Assembly (NCBI RefSeq): GCF_023101765.2
Contig: NC_064234.1
Location: 6,386,001 to 6,450,000, forward strand
DNA from: Spodoptera frugiperda
Lineage: Eukaryota > Arthropoda > Insecta > Lepidoptera > Noctuidae
Length of the DNA: 64,000 nucleotides
Reading direction: 5' to 3'
In this document: piece by piece, positions 13,084-24,640 of the stretch
How positions within the stretch are numbered: position 1 is the stretch's first letter
How the letters are laid out: every line of letters starts with the position of its first letter
Notes under the pieces: model-generated
What the model saw: only the letters and a program-made list of their open reading frames with translations
Database searches by the model: none
Told to the model about the DNA's origin: nothing
Position numbers and translations under genes: made by a program

Positions 13084-13301
13084 TTTAAATATCTTTTACA
13101 AACAATTCTAATTCTATATTGCTTTCCTTGATGTGGTATAAGTTTTTAAATGGTAACAATTAACCCTGTCGAGCACACAACTTAAGGTCTAATATCTAAT
13201 GATAAAATGATATATTGAAATAAGTTAAATGCTTAAGAGTAAATAATTAATGCTGTATTTATAATTATGTTAATTGTTTAATTAAAAACGTTCGAAAATA
13301 G

Positions 13302-14350
13302 TGTGGCGACCTATTATTATTAAACTCTTTGGAGTTGCGACTCCTGTCAATTGACTTGATTTAATAAAAGAAAATAAAAAGTGACAGGTGTCAGGGGTCG
13401 CACGTAGGCCATCGGAGAGTTGCGTTTGTGTTAGACTTCTACCCACTCAAACGTTCACGTGCGACACCTGTCAACACCTTGTACGCCCACGCGCTCGATC
13501 TGTGTTGAACCGCGTCGAGCGCCCCATGCCGTTACCGATTCAAAGTGTATTTTCTAGCAAACTATTGCAGCTATAGCAATGTAAAAAATACCAGTATAAA
13601 GCTGAATTATTAAGGAATCAAAATATATACTAATTAAAGTACAGAAATCAATCACAAATGCATAAAAAAAAGTTGAACTTAACAGAACGAGCTAAATATT
13701 TGTTTGTTTTTTTGAACAAGTTTTGACTAAACGTTATTTAATTATTTATTTTCGTTGTTTTATTTTGAAAGAATGAATCTTAAGGATTATTTTAATATAC
13801 AACACTAATACAGTAGGATGATAAATAAATGAATACTTCAATTTTAAACGCAAACACTTCACAAAACTTGACACACAGTTTGTAAACAATTATTTTTTAT
13901 ATTCTTGCTGTCACCTGGCATACTGTTTTACCGACCAATAGATGCGTTATTTAATACAGATCCATCTAGTATAACATTCGTAAAGCTCTTTGAAGCTTGT
14001 CATAGATAAAAATTCGTTGGAAGTGAACAAGTAAATGGGCTGCTATAATCGCCCGGGCGTTTAACGCCAAAATTTTTTGGGCGACTATAGTCGCCCGGGC
14101 GTTTGAGTGGCTACTTACTCAGATTTAATTAAAGAGTTTTACTCCGATTCAATTTCGTCGCGCTTTTATATATGCTTATCGTTTTCATCTATCCGTTCTC
14201 ATCTAATATTTCACTCCTTCTGTAAACTATACTTGTGTTGTGCTGAACTCTTGTGACTTCTGTATATAAAAATAAATTATATATTTCTACCGTGAGAGAC
14301 TTTTAATATCTATCTTCTAATTCTTCAATCTTCACAATCCACAACCTACA
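13302..14350 (+). repeat. 5' LTR, interrupted by a 668-bp insertion
   Basis: Removing the insertion (13443-14110) and one copy of the CTAC duplication leaves 377 bp, which aligns with the 385-bp 3' LTR. The only clear length difference is an 8-nt block present in the 3' LTR near 16771 and missing at about 14179. The near-identity of the two LTRs implies a fairly young retroelement insertion. Confidence 0.9.
13443..14110. mobile_element. 668-bp terminal-inverted-repeat element inside the 5' LTR
   Basis: The ends CCACTCAAACG (13443-13453) and CGTTTGAGTGG (14100-14110) are perfect 11-bp inverted repeats. CTAC is duplicated on both sides (13439-13442 and 14111-14114), while the intact 3' LTR has a single CTAC at the corresponding place, an empty site that proves the insertion. 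The right end holds repeated GCCCGGGCG motifs and a self-complementary CGACTATAGTCG. There is no transposase frame, so it is non-autonomous (MITE-like). A 4-bp duplication with CCACTC ends does not match a superfamily I can name with confidence. Confidence 0.85.
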
Positions 14351-14351
14351 T

Positions 14352-14369
14352 TGGTGACTCCGAAAGAAC
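14352..14369 (+). other. Primer binding site of the LTR element
   Basis: TGGTGACTCCGAAAGAAC starts one base after the 5' LTR end. The initial TGG pairs with the CCA end of a tRNA primer. I cannot identify the tRNA species from memory. Confidence 0.55.
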
Positions 14370-14372
14370 ACG

Positions 14373-15782
14373 ATGACTGAGAAAAAAGGTCACGCGACGC
14401 AAGATGGCGGCGCGCTTGCAGCAGAAAATTTTCGTGTCGGAGTACGCGAACCTCCTTTCAATCCCGAGAAGCCTGGTCTATGGTTCCACCAGATGGAGGC
14501 CCAGTTCGTCCTGGCTAATATCAAGGTGGACGAAACAAAATTCTTCTACATAATCGGGCACCTAGACCCACAATATGCAGACGAAGTAGAAGACATAATC
14601 GCCAACCCTCCAGCGACCGAAAAATACACCAAACTTAAAAGTGAGCTCATCAACAGACTTTCGGCGTCGCGGGAGAAGAAGGTGATGCAGCTTCTCATGC
14701 ACGAGGAGCTAGGCGACAGGAAGCCGTCGCAGTTCTACCGGCACCTCCTCCACCTGGCTGGTCCAGGTGTTCCAGAGGAGTCCCTGAGGACCATCTGGAC
14801 GAGCCGTCTCCCCGCTGGCACTCAAGCCATTGTGGCGTCGCAGTCGAAGAGAGATCTGGCTGAGCTGGCTGAGTTGGCGGACCGGATTCATGACGTCGTC
14901 GGCACACAGGTGGCGTCTACGGCAACCATCACTACAACTGCAACCTCTCCAAGCCCTTCAGGTAACAGCGCGCAATCCGAGATTGCTGCGCTGACAAAAC
15001 AAGTGGCAAAGGCTCTACTGAGTGGGTGGATAGCCCGTTTCGGCTGCCCATCCGATATCGTAACCGATAGAGGTAGGCAGTTCGAATCAGAGCTCTTTAA
15101 ATGTTTGTCTGGTATTGCTGGGTTCCGACACCGCAAAACCACAGCCTACCATCCAGCCTGTAACGGATTGGTGGAGAGATTCCACCGTCAACTCAAGGCT
15201 GCTATAACCTGCCACGCCAGTGTCAGTTGGGTGGAATCTCTTCCACTAGTCTTACTAGGCGTTCGCAGCGCTTATAAAGAAGACGCACAAGCCTCTGTCG
15301 CTGAACTAGTCTACGGTCAACCACTGCGCCTTCCAGGTGAATTTTTTGACCCGCAGACGGATGAGACTGTCGACACAGCAGACTATTTGTCCAGGCTCAG
15401 AAGTTTGGTTAGGCAACTGCGACCATCACCAGCTGCCAGGCACAACAAAAACAAGTTTTTTATATTTAAAAATTTACCTACCTCATCACACGTTTTCCTT
15501 AGGGACTGCACTGCTGGTGGTTTCAAACCAGCATACTCTGGCCCTCACAAGGTCATCGAGCGAGGGGACAAGGTATACAAGATCGTGGTAAACGGTAAAG
15601 AGGTTACCGTATCGATAGACCGCCTTAAGCCGGCCTTCATACTACGGGACCCAGACACACCATACACACCACCTACCACAAACATTCATCAAAACACTCC
15701 AAACACGAAAGCGACGCGGTCAGGCCGCCGCGTTAAATTTCCCGACTATTACCGCCCTTTTTTTTTTTTTTTTTTTTTTTGA
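14373..15782 (+). pseudogene. Gag-integrase remnant of the Ty3/gypsy element
   Basis: The open frame starts at ATG 14373. Residues about 20-190 look like the gag of arthropod Ty3/gypsy elements (PEKPGLWFHQMEAQF, FFYIIGHLDP, SRLPAGTQAIVAS). Around residues 212-217 (KQVAKALLSGWIARFGCPS) the frame jumps straight into the second half of integrase: TDRGRQFES holds the second catalytic Asp and NGLVERFHRQLK the catalytic Glu, followed by a C-terminal domain (FKPAYSGPHKV). The zinc knuckle, protease, reverse transcriptase, RNase H and first integrase Asp are deleted, so it cannot be functional. The genuine stop would be TGA right after DYYRP, but a LINE poly(T) inserted there adds a spurious phenylalanine run ending at 15782. 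Confidence 0.88.
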
Positions 15783-16530
15783 GGGTGGAAAATCATCCAA
15801 TGACTTCTCCCGCCTTGGGCGAGGCGAGAGGGAGTGTCAGACTCTTACTGACTAAAAACCACCCCGTTCCTACTCCTGCCCGTCGAGCCGGAGCCCCGGT
15901 AAACCCGCTAGGTAGTCCGCAGCTCCGGATTAGGCATCAGCCCTACTGGGCCCCATCTGTGGTGGTCTGATGGCTCTTTGAGGCGCGCGCAGAACGCGAC
16001 GCGCCGCACGCACGGGTCTGGTTCTGGTCGGGCGGCGAGCTACCCTTGCTCACCGTCCGCAGACCCGCACTTACGGTGGCCGGAGATCGTCGCGCGATCC
16101 CCGACGCCCGGAGTGTCTCTCGCGACGGCTGGGGCGTGAGGAGGTTCGTTCTCTCACGCGCCCCGCCTCCTCCTTAGCTAGCATGACTGCTTCGCAGAAG
16201 GAGGAGACAGCATCCCAGTCCCCCTCGCTCCGCACCATGGCTTGTATCAGTGCCGGACGCGAGAGGGCGCCGTCGCCGACCACATCCCTGAGGACACGGC
16301 GGTGCTCAGCCCACGCAGGGCAGACCGCAAGCGTATGTTCCACCGTGTCCTCCGGGCGGTCTTCGCAGTGATGACACCCGGGCGTTTCCTCCCGCCCAAT
16401 CAGAAACAGGAACCTACCGAAGCTTCCATGTCCGGTAAGCACCTGCGTCAGGCGGTAGGTGAGGACGCCGTGGCGCCTCTCTAGCCACTCCTCAAAGAGG
16501 GGACTTACCGCTGCAATGACAGCGAGCCCA
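15760..16530 (-). mobile_element. 5'-truncated R1-clade LINE inserted in the LTR element
   Basis: A plus-strand T run at 15757-15780 is the poly(A) tail of a minus-strand element. ACTATTACCGCCCTT flanks it on both sides (15745-15759 and 16531-16545), a 15-bp target duplication. The 3' UTR block (ATCATCCAATGACTTCTCCC... on the plus strand) recurs at 49222, 59880 and 62695, all in the same orientation. The element keeps only the C-terminal coding end. Confidence 0.88.
16071..16530 (-). pseudogene. C-terminal fragment of R1-type LINE polyprotein
   Basis: The minus-strand frame encodes the region downstream of the reverse transcriptase in R1-like elements: RRHGVLTYRLTQVLTGHGSF, then IGREETPGCHHC..., HTLAVCPAW, which is the conserved Cys-Cys-His-Cys cluster. 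It ends in a basic tail and stop at 16071. The frame continues to 16616 in the window, but everything above 16530 is LTR-element sequence. No reverse transcriptase motif is present, so the fragment is inert. Confidence 0.85.
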
Positions 16531-16555
16531 ACTATTACCGCCCTTGACGGTCTCT

Positions 16556-16567
16556 GGAAGGGGGTGA
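16556..16567 (+). other. Polypurine tract before the 3' LTR
   Basis: GGAAGGGGGTGA ends directly at the first TG of the 3' LTR, the expected place for plus-strand priming. Confidence 0.75.
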
Positions 16568-16952
16568 TGTGGCGACCTATTATTATTAAACTCTTTGGAG
16601 TTGCGACTCCTGTCAATTGACTTGATTTAATAAAAGAAAATAAAAAGTGACAGGTGTCAGGGGTCGCACGTAGGCCATCGGAGAGTTGCGTTTGTGTTAG
16701 ACTTCTACTTACTCAGATTTAATTAAAGAGTTTTACTCCGATTCAATTTCGTCGCGCTTTTATATATGCTTTCCTAACTATCGTTTTCATCTATCCGTTC
16801 TCATCTAATATTTCACTCCTTCTGTAAACTATACTTGTGTTGTGCTGAACTCTTGTGACTTCTGTATATAAAAATAAATTATATATTTCTACCGTGAGAG
16901 ACTTTTAATATCTATCTTCTAATTCTTCAATCTTCACAATCCACAACCTACA
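16568..16952 (+). repeat. 3' LTR (uninterrupted, 385 bp)
   Basis: Begins TGTGGCGACC and ends CAACCTACA, followed by the ATAG duplication. It contains a TATATAAAAATAAATT stretch (TATA-like and poly(A)-signal-like) near 16865. It serves as the empty-site reference for the insertion in the 5' LTR. Confidence 0.9.
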
Positions 16953-17570
16953 ATAGTAACGTTGGCGTCCAATATATAAATATTTACTGAAAGAAATTCC
17001 CAGACGATATATTTTTTTTTTCTTTAAAAACGTATTCCATACAATTTATTTTATTAGTGCATCTGCAATTTTGCATTGAGTTTTAAGACTAGAAGTTATG
17101 TAACAAAAACATTGCTCGCTTTCTTAATTTACTATTCAAGGTTAGACATATTTACAAGAATATTTTATTTAACTATTTAATTCACAATCACAATTGGGAG
17201 CCCTAAACAAGACATTCTTTAGCAAAGTAGGTAAAAGAACCATACTACTACCAATGATAAATAACTAAGTATAAAGTTAAAAAACAGAAAGTTTTCCTAA
17301 AGCTAAGTATCGTTATCAGCAAAGCACGTACCTAGTTCTACAACAGACATTAACGACCACAACACAAACAGGATAATTTTAAAATTAATAGCTTTAAATA
17401 CAAGTTTTAATAACTTTAATGCCATAGAAAGTAATTAATGAGGAGTCAGGTACGAGTAGCATAACTAATATCGTAAATTACCGCCCTTAGTGACTAATCA
17501 ACAAACGTGTTTAACTAATTTATATGACTTTTGCTTATTTACTTTTGTTAGTAAGTAATTGGCTGTGTAG

Positions 17571-17900
17571 TAACGACAGAGAACATATTTATCGCCATCT
17601 TTATTTTTCCCGCGGGTATTTTAAGGGGGCTTTTCCTTGACCAGAGATGTCCTACGCTACGTTGGATGCGTTTGACTTCCACCAATCATATTCATTGGTA
17701 CACATAGTTTAGCACTAGTGGAAACGTGTTCTATTAAGATAATTATGTTTTTTTTTTACAGAAATATGCGTGCTATGGAGGTGTAGGTACTATGGATGCG
17801 TGCTATGGATATGTGCTATGTATGGTCTCCCTACTATCGATACATCGCATACTCGAGCTGCGCACCTTCCTCATGCACAGCTTTGCTTGTGACAAAGACA
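17571..17900. repeat. Probable interspersed repeat with GTGCTATGGAT units
   Basis: A GC-richer block includes TTTTCCCGCGGGTATTTTAAG, CTACGCTACGTTGGATGCG and a short run of imperfect 'ATG(C/T)GTGCTATGGA' units (17766-17822), then CCTACTATCGATACATCGCA. I recall similar blocks as dispersed repeats in moths. There is no coding evidence for the 70-codon frame that crosses it. Confidence 0.4.
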
Positions 17901-18599
17901 GGACAGCGATGGACAATGGATTTTGATAAACCAGAACCATTGAAGCAGCGATCTCCAATCCATCAGAATTTGCCTAGTGCAGAGATTATGATAAATCCTC
18001 TTTTGTAGAAGAGGTCCATAGTGGATTGTTACAAGTTGTCTATGACAAAAAAGCTAATTGTAACAAACAGAATTACTCCCATTGGAGTGTAGTACTAGAG
18101 ATTCAAAATTTATTATTTAAACAAAGAGAAGTAAGTTAATAGGGTACCGAGGGGCGAGCAAACTGTATTACCTAAACTCTTTTGTCTTGTTATTCTTTCT
18201 CAACTCGGTCTGTATTTATTCATCATTTTTACGAAGTAATTTGATATCGAATTTTCGCTTAAAATATTTAAGGCTTGTTCCACGTTGCTATCGTGTCGTA
18301 ATGGGTAAAATCAAATACAATATCGTTTAAGAATTTTGTCAAGGGTTTAGATGTTCATAAATAGCTTTGTAGCGTAATTAAAATGGGTATTCTTTTTGAG
18401 GGATGATAATTATTATTCCAGTATATTACCATATTTAACAATTTTTGACAATACGAGTCAAGATGAGTATCCGAACACAATTCTAACTTCCGAGCTATTA
18501 TTACGATGAATGTTTATAATAAATCGCAACATACAAATAGTGGTTTAAAATAGTTCACTTTTTTTGTGTTTTTAATGTTTTTTTTTTAATGTTTTAATT

Positions 18600-18700
18600 A
18601 ATTGTAAGATTTTTTTTTTTATTTTCTATTTTGTGTTTTGTTTTGGTGCATCGTGCCCGGTGCCGAATAAATGATTTTTCTTTCTTTCTTTCTAAAAATA
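18600..18700 (+). repeat. Retroelement tail with (TTTC)n
   Basis: The block GTGCCCGGTGCCGAATAAATGA followed by four TTTC units looks like the 3' end of a truncated retroelement with a simple-repeat tail. Assignment is uncertain. Confidence 0.35.
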
Positions 18701-19011
18701 CACCAAGTAATAACCTATCCGAGAAAACGAACTTATTATATTTTCAGCTCGCCAGCGGGTCAGACTGGTTAATATATTTCATTAGGATGGGTCCTAATGC
18801 AATCAAGGGAAAATGGACTATAACGGGTGTAAAGAAAATAATGTTGAGCCATATATATACACATGATATGGTTGTATATAGGTTTAAAAAAAGTTAATAT
18901 ATTTATGAGGCGACAGGGATTTGTGATCAGCTCACCGGCTTAGATAAGGACCCATTATTATATGTATAGCTCGCATTTTTATACTTATTTATATTATTAC
19001 TTTAATTAAAT

Positions 19012-19061
19012 AATAAACAAACCATATGCTACTCATGATTGAGTAGCATGGTTTGTTTATT
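19012..19061. repeat. 50-bp near-perfect hairpin
   Basis: AATAAACAAACCATATGCTACTCA is followed almost directly by TGAGTAGCATGGTTTGTTTATT. The arms are complementary apart from two extra bases in the left arm, with a 4-nt loop. It is probably the relic of a small palindromic MITE. Confidence 0.7.
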
Positions 19062-19439
19062 CTTGGTGCGACTTGAAACTTGCCAAGTTACCACGTTAAT
19101 GATGTCTCACTATAATAAAATACAAAGATAAATAAGAATGCTAAACAAATAACTGAATAATAAATTTTGTACCTAATTGTATATTTATTTTGTTGCTCGT
19201 CGTACAAGGCCAAATGAGGATTATGTTAAAGTAATTGAATAATCTCAATTTGTTCCACATAGATTATGGGGAACGTAGGCAGAGATGGAACACCCACCTA
19301 ATATAACCCACTTAAATAAGAGAAAAGGTTTCATGTCACGTGTCACGTAACACACTATCACGTTGGAAGTCTTAAGTTACTAGTAGATGAAGATGTAATC
19401 ACTATGTTATTATACAGACTGATTTCATTTTGTTATCTA

Positions 19440-19620
19440 ACTATCTGTACTTCTATACTTAATATATAAAGTTGAAGAATTTGTTTGGACGCGCTAATAT
19501 CCGGAAACACTGGTCCGATTTGAATAATTATTTTGGTGTTAAATAGCCCATTGAAAAAGGTTCACATCACGCTACGCTCAATGGGAACTGAGCAGAGCGG
19601 AGAGTATATAATAATATAAA
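19440..19620 (+). repeat. Dispersed non-autonomous repeat fragment
   Basis: The text 'ATAAAGTTGAAGAATTTGTTTGGACGCGCTAAT..CGGAAACACTGGTCCGATTTGAAT' is of a kind I recall from Helitron-related dispersed repeats in moths. No terminus could be fixed. Confidence 0.4.
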
Positions 19621-21785
19621 ATGTAATTGCTGTTCGTTAGTATCACTAAAACTCGAAATTTTTTGAGGAAGTCTGGAGAAGGTTAAAAAAGGTGAGAAAA
19701 AAATGTTTAAGGCAGTACAAAGTTTAGCGGATTAGCTAATAATAAATATATGTATGCCCTTTTCTGTCCCCAAGTGAGAGCATTACAGGATTTCTTTTAA
19801 GTCGAATATATTAGGCGGAGGTAGAGTGGGTTCTTTTTGCCCATTTTTTAATACGTAACTCACAAATATAACGAAGGGTATGATTTTGAATTTCGACTAA
19901 TTAATCTAATATAGTACAAAATAATAAGAAGGGCTATTTGCTAACATCAGTCCTGTTCTCAAAGATTTGTTTCTTAATATTGTTCTGCGCCATAAGATGG
20001 TCTGTTAAGTACCTAAATTAATAAAGGGAAAGAAGAACTACCAGTTTCAATGCTTCATCCATTTAAACAGAACATTTCGAACACAAAAATACACAAGCGA
20101 ATAAGATCGTACGAATCGATTTTCCATACTTCTCAAAGTCGATAACTAATAACAAAAAGATCAAACGAGGCAACTTCTACGTCGAACAAATACAGAGACA
20201 AAATTATTGGGAAATTCAAACTTGTTAACAATGTGAAACTGTTGCTTTAACAATTCAAAAAACTATTTGAAACAAGGAAACTGGCCTGGGGATATTGTTT
20301 TACGTACTTTGTTTCGGGTCAGTGTAACTAGTGAAGTTAAATACGCTACGGAATTATGTTTAGTCTTATATATGTATATGTTTGTATGTATATTTGTCTT
20401 ATATATGTATATTTGGATTATCGAATCGGATTATTGTTTGGCGGTTGAGGGTTTAAGCACGATGTCATGAGTTAATCTCGAAATGAACGTGTTTTACTCG
20501 TAGAAGTGTATAAAAATCCCCTTCGCACTTTAACGTATATAAGTTTGTATGTATTTACTATGTATAAATCAAATATTAATATTTAATACAGCGATCTTTT
20601 TAATATAACAACATTTATATAACTCAATTATTTAGGTTTAATAATAGGAAGTAATTATAATTTCAAATAGTTTGTATTATATGCCCGCATGTTTAGGACA
20701 AAACAGTCGATAATGTGTGGCGGCAGTTTACAAAAGCATTCCCGATTTAATCAGACTAGTGGTCGCCTAGTGGTCGAAATTCAACCATATACGATTTAAT
20801 TTACAATACCACTTAACATACGTTCAAGGATAATTTTTATTTAACTCAAACTCAAACAAACTCTTTTATAAAACTCTATTCATATGAGACGTGAGAATAT
20901 CATCGCAATGTCTATCGATTTTGACGTTTTGTCAAATACGATCAGATACTATGCATGTGTGTGTAATGTTTTATTTATTGATTTAATGTACTTTATAAGC
21001 ATTATTTTTGAAAAATATTAGCGTAATGCACTTCTCCTACACATAAACTATAAGTATACCAAATTTTATGCTCCTACGTCCGCGCAATTTTCGTAAAAAG
21101 CGGTCCAAAGTTTTTGCATCACGTATTAATATATAGATTCTGTTGTCAATGATTATGTCCACATTAATTGCCACATTATTTCATCATTTTACTATTAAAT
21201 TGCTTGACAATTTAAGCTGCTTTCGTACTAGATGCAAATTCAAAAAGTATTAATAAAAGCGATATGTTTACGTAACGTTATTATTATTATACAAGACTTC
21301 ATTTAGACATATTTCCGTGAATACTACTTAGTCAAGCTCGAAAACTATTCCATGATAGAAGATAGATTATTTTCACATACTTATTTATGTGTCTTTGATT
21401 CTTGTCTCAAGTTTAGCTGAGCGCGACCGTTATTTATAGTAGAAATTTTCTCGAATCTGTACAGCCGAGAGTGAAATATATTGCGTGATAGTGGGCGAAG
21501 GGTTAGCCTAATACCCACTAAATAAGATTCCGCCTCAGTAGGCCGAATATTTTGTAGCAGATGTAAATATATCAGGAGACTTCGCACTCCGTTCTAAAGA
21601 AGCTAATATCGTGACATTTTCTCACTAACTCCAAAGCCTGTCGCCCAAATATGCTCATATTTAATGCGGCCTGAGTAGACGAGGAATTTTGATAAGTCCG
21701 ATTGTACATAAGTGTATTATACTACTCTTACAATCGAAAATAATAACTAAACTTAATCCAGAAGTGTTTGACAGAAATTCTATAA

Positions 21786-21886
21786 GTAGCGCTGCGTTTC
21801 GTCGCGCCGTCGCAACGGTGTAATGGGGAATCGGCGTCATAAAAATAGATAGAAAACAACGCAGCTACGACGCATCGCAGCGCTAC
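21786..21886. repeat. 101-bp inverted-repeat element (MITE-like)
   Basis: GTAGCGCTGCG at the left end and CGCAGCGCTAC at the right end are perfect 11-bp inverted repeats around a GC-rich core in AT-rich DNA. No target duplication could be recognised. Confidence 0.55.
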
Positions 21887-24499
21887 GGACAAATAGTGCC
21901 TCACTTTAAAAATAATGTCAAATATCGATCGTAATCCAAAGATTTTTGTAAGATCTCTTTAAGATCGGCCATTAATTTCAGTCGCTAGTCCCCTTCGTGA
22001 GTTATTCGATACAGTTTAGGAGATATTGACAAAATAAAATGTCACTTAAGTCAAGGTCAAAGTCTCCCGTCTGTTCAGACCTTACGACGCAATTTGCTAT
22101 GCGAATATAAGCTCAATATGTATGCTGGAAGATTATACCAAAGTTCTATATTCCTTGTGAAATAAGATTTAAATTACGTCAAAATGAAATACATACGTTA
22201 ACTGAACTTTATACTACGAATATATTGACTTGACTTGAGAGTGAGGAAATAAATGGAATAATAAAAGGATAATACAAGTTATTTGATATCTATCTACTAG
22301 TTTTGAGTCACAGAGGGACTCTTCATCATGCATTAATAATATGTGAGTAAACCGTGATTTTTGTTATTTTAGTATGTCTCACGATATTTATTATCAAAAT
22401 AGTGACCCATTTTACTATTAGCATAGTAAGTTGATACAATATTGAGAAAACGCCATATGTTTAAATGATGACATGCTACCAGGAATTCAGCATTATCGAA
22501 TGGCAATTTCTATATGAGAAGGTACTTGTTTTCAGTAGCATAGACAGTAAGCATGCGAGCGCTATTCGATTTTACAAAGGAAAGTTGAATAGACATCGTT
22601 CCAATAGAGGAATGCTTTTTGTTGAGCACAACTAAATAAAGTGAGCTATGAAAAATATGACAAACCCGTGTATTGTTAAACATTTTAGATTTTAAACTAC
22701 TTTGACTTTGAATTTGGCTGACCCTTTGTTCAGTACAATACAATATTTCAATAATATTAGTCCACTACTTGCACATTAAACTTTGACTTTAAATAACACA
22801 TTGTGTTAAAAAAGTGTGCTCAGGTAAAGATAACATGGAAATAAATATGATTTCATGAAAGCATACTGCTTTTACCAAAACACATCAACCATAGGTCACC
22901 GTCTAATGTATCACTAGGGACCTGGTCCATTTGCTATAATATCCAAACTTGGCAGGCAGATTGGAGATGTGTTTTAAAAGAACAGATTTATCAGAGAGCA
23001 TTACTACCTGCAGCCGAGCGCAACGTAAAATTTGTAATCTCATGTCTGATTAAAGTGATCGAGACACAATATTTAATAAATGATCAGCCATTACTCAATC
23101 AATTTGAATATTTGAAAATAATTTGACCATACGGAAAATACCCATTTACAAGACCAATCAACCTTTATAGTTACTCGGAAAGAATACTTAATAATGTCGC
23201 CAAAATTTCTCATAAGAAGCTTGACCCACGTAAATTGTTAAAGCAAATACCTTAAAGTCTTCCATACGGAGTTAGGTTTCATTAAAGTAAATTGGTTTTA
23301 GCAAGATTGGAATCTCAAAATTGTGGAAGAAACTATAAATAAGTACTTGTTTTCGAGCTAAGTGGATTAGGTATTGTCGTTTATCTAGATAGATAGACGT
23401 AGTTGTGAGCCCATATATTGCTATTTGTCTAATGTAATGTCTATGATAAAAAACTACAGCCTACTAGTTTCGCGAAGAATGTAGACATTTTATGATTGTA
23501 TTATAAATTGATACGTTTTATCCACTCTATATGAAGAGGAATCATTTTATGGTTAATGCCACTCTATATTATATTACGACAGATATTATGACTGTTAGAA
23601 AACAACCTTAGTTTTAATCGGAACTTAGCATTAAGTAAAAACAAATATGTTAAAACACCTATTTAATACTAAGAATATAATGTGTAAAGGAAAATCCTGC
23701 AGACCGTATGATTGATCGTATCGGTAGAGGTGAGAAAATGGATTGATAGTAAGTACATTACCGCTATTGTTACTCGGGTTAAAAGCATTCATACAGAGCT
23801 AGTGTTTTAGGTGCAATTGATTTGTTTTACTAGAAGACGAATTACGAATTGTATGCATGATTGTCTTACACATCAACAGCCTATGCACGTAGAAGGTTTA
23901 AACATTAATCACCAAGCGTGCGTCATCGTATAATTAACAATAATAAATAATTTATGTCTTTTAAACAAGACATTACTAGTAGAAATAACTAAAGAATTTC
24001 ACCATGTCAACTAATAAAACAATCGTAATGTGTGGTTATCGAACCCAGCCACTTCGAAACAACCAGCCACTACGTCTAATTTACTCTTACCCAAACCATA
24101 ATGTGTTTATTTTCGTGTAGAAATGAACTTACCCTTGATATGTCAATCAATTTGTTTCTTTTACCATATTACATTAATATTATGTATTTATTTAGCTGTT
24201 GTTATTTTATTTAGCTGCGTGTTATTAGTGGAAATCTAATTCTAAATCAGATTCATACATTACTTTGTGTTTCAAGTAATAATTTGGTAACAATAAAACT
24301 GTGATTGGTATTAGCAGCATTAGCTTGAAAAGTACGAAAAGTTTTTTATTCAAGAGAGAGACAAAGGACTATTTCTTTTTATTGTTTAGAAACGTGCTCA
24401 AAATGTGACAAAATGATTATTATTTTTAAGCCAACAATCAATTTTAAATGCTCTGTCTTTTTTTAAATATTTAGTTTGTGTTACTGGCGTCTGTTTTTA

Positions 24500-24640
24500 C
24501 CCGACTGCGCCAGAAGGAGGGTTATGTTTTTCGAGTGTATGTATGTATGTATGTATGTATGTATGTATGTATGTATGTATGTATGTATAATTGTTTGGCA
24601 CGCTCTACAGCCTAAACGACTTGACGGATTTTGGCTTGAG
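24500..24640 (+). repeat. Interspersed repeat family D with (GTAT)13 microsatellite
   Basis: CCCGACTGCGCCAGAAGGAGG is followed by GGTTATGTTTTTCGAGT, a perfect run of 13 GTAT units (24537-24588), and 'CCTAAACGACTTGACGGATTTTGG'. This order is characteristic of a moth repeat family that carries a GTAT/GTCT microsatellite. A relative with GTCT units is at 42841. Confidence 0.75.

Larger units (their letters stand above)
13302..16952 (+). mobile_element. Ty3/gypsy-type LTR retrotransposon, internally deleted, carrying two nested insertions
   Basis: Two LTRs beginning TGTGGCGACC and ending CAACCTACA lie at 13302-14350 and 16568-16952. Both outer flanks carry ATAG (13298-13301 and 16953-16956), a 4-bp target duplication. 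A primer binding site follows the 5' LTR and a purine tract precedes the 3' LTR. The interior encodes gag and the second half of integrase only; protease, reverse transcriptase and RNase H are gone, so the copy is not autonomous. A 668-bp inverted-repeat element interrupts the 5' LTR and an R1-type LINE fragment interrupts the 3' end of the coding frame. Plus-strand orientation is antisense to the receptor gene. Confidence 0.9.

Noticed and set aside
24537..24588. CRISPR-like regular repetition
   Set aside because: A 4-bp microsatellite without spacers, in a eukaryotic genome.
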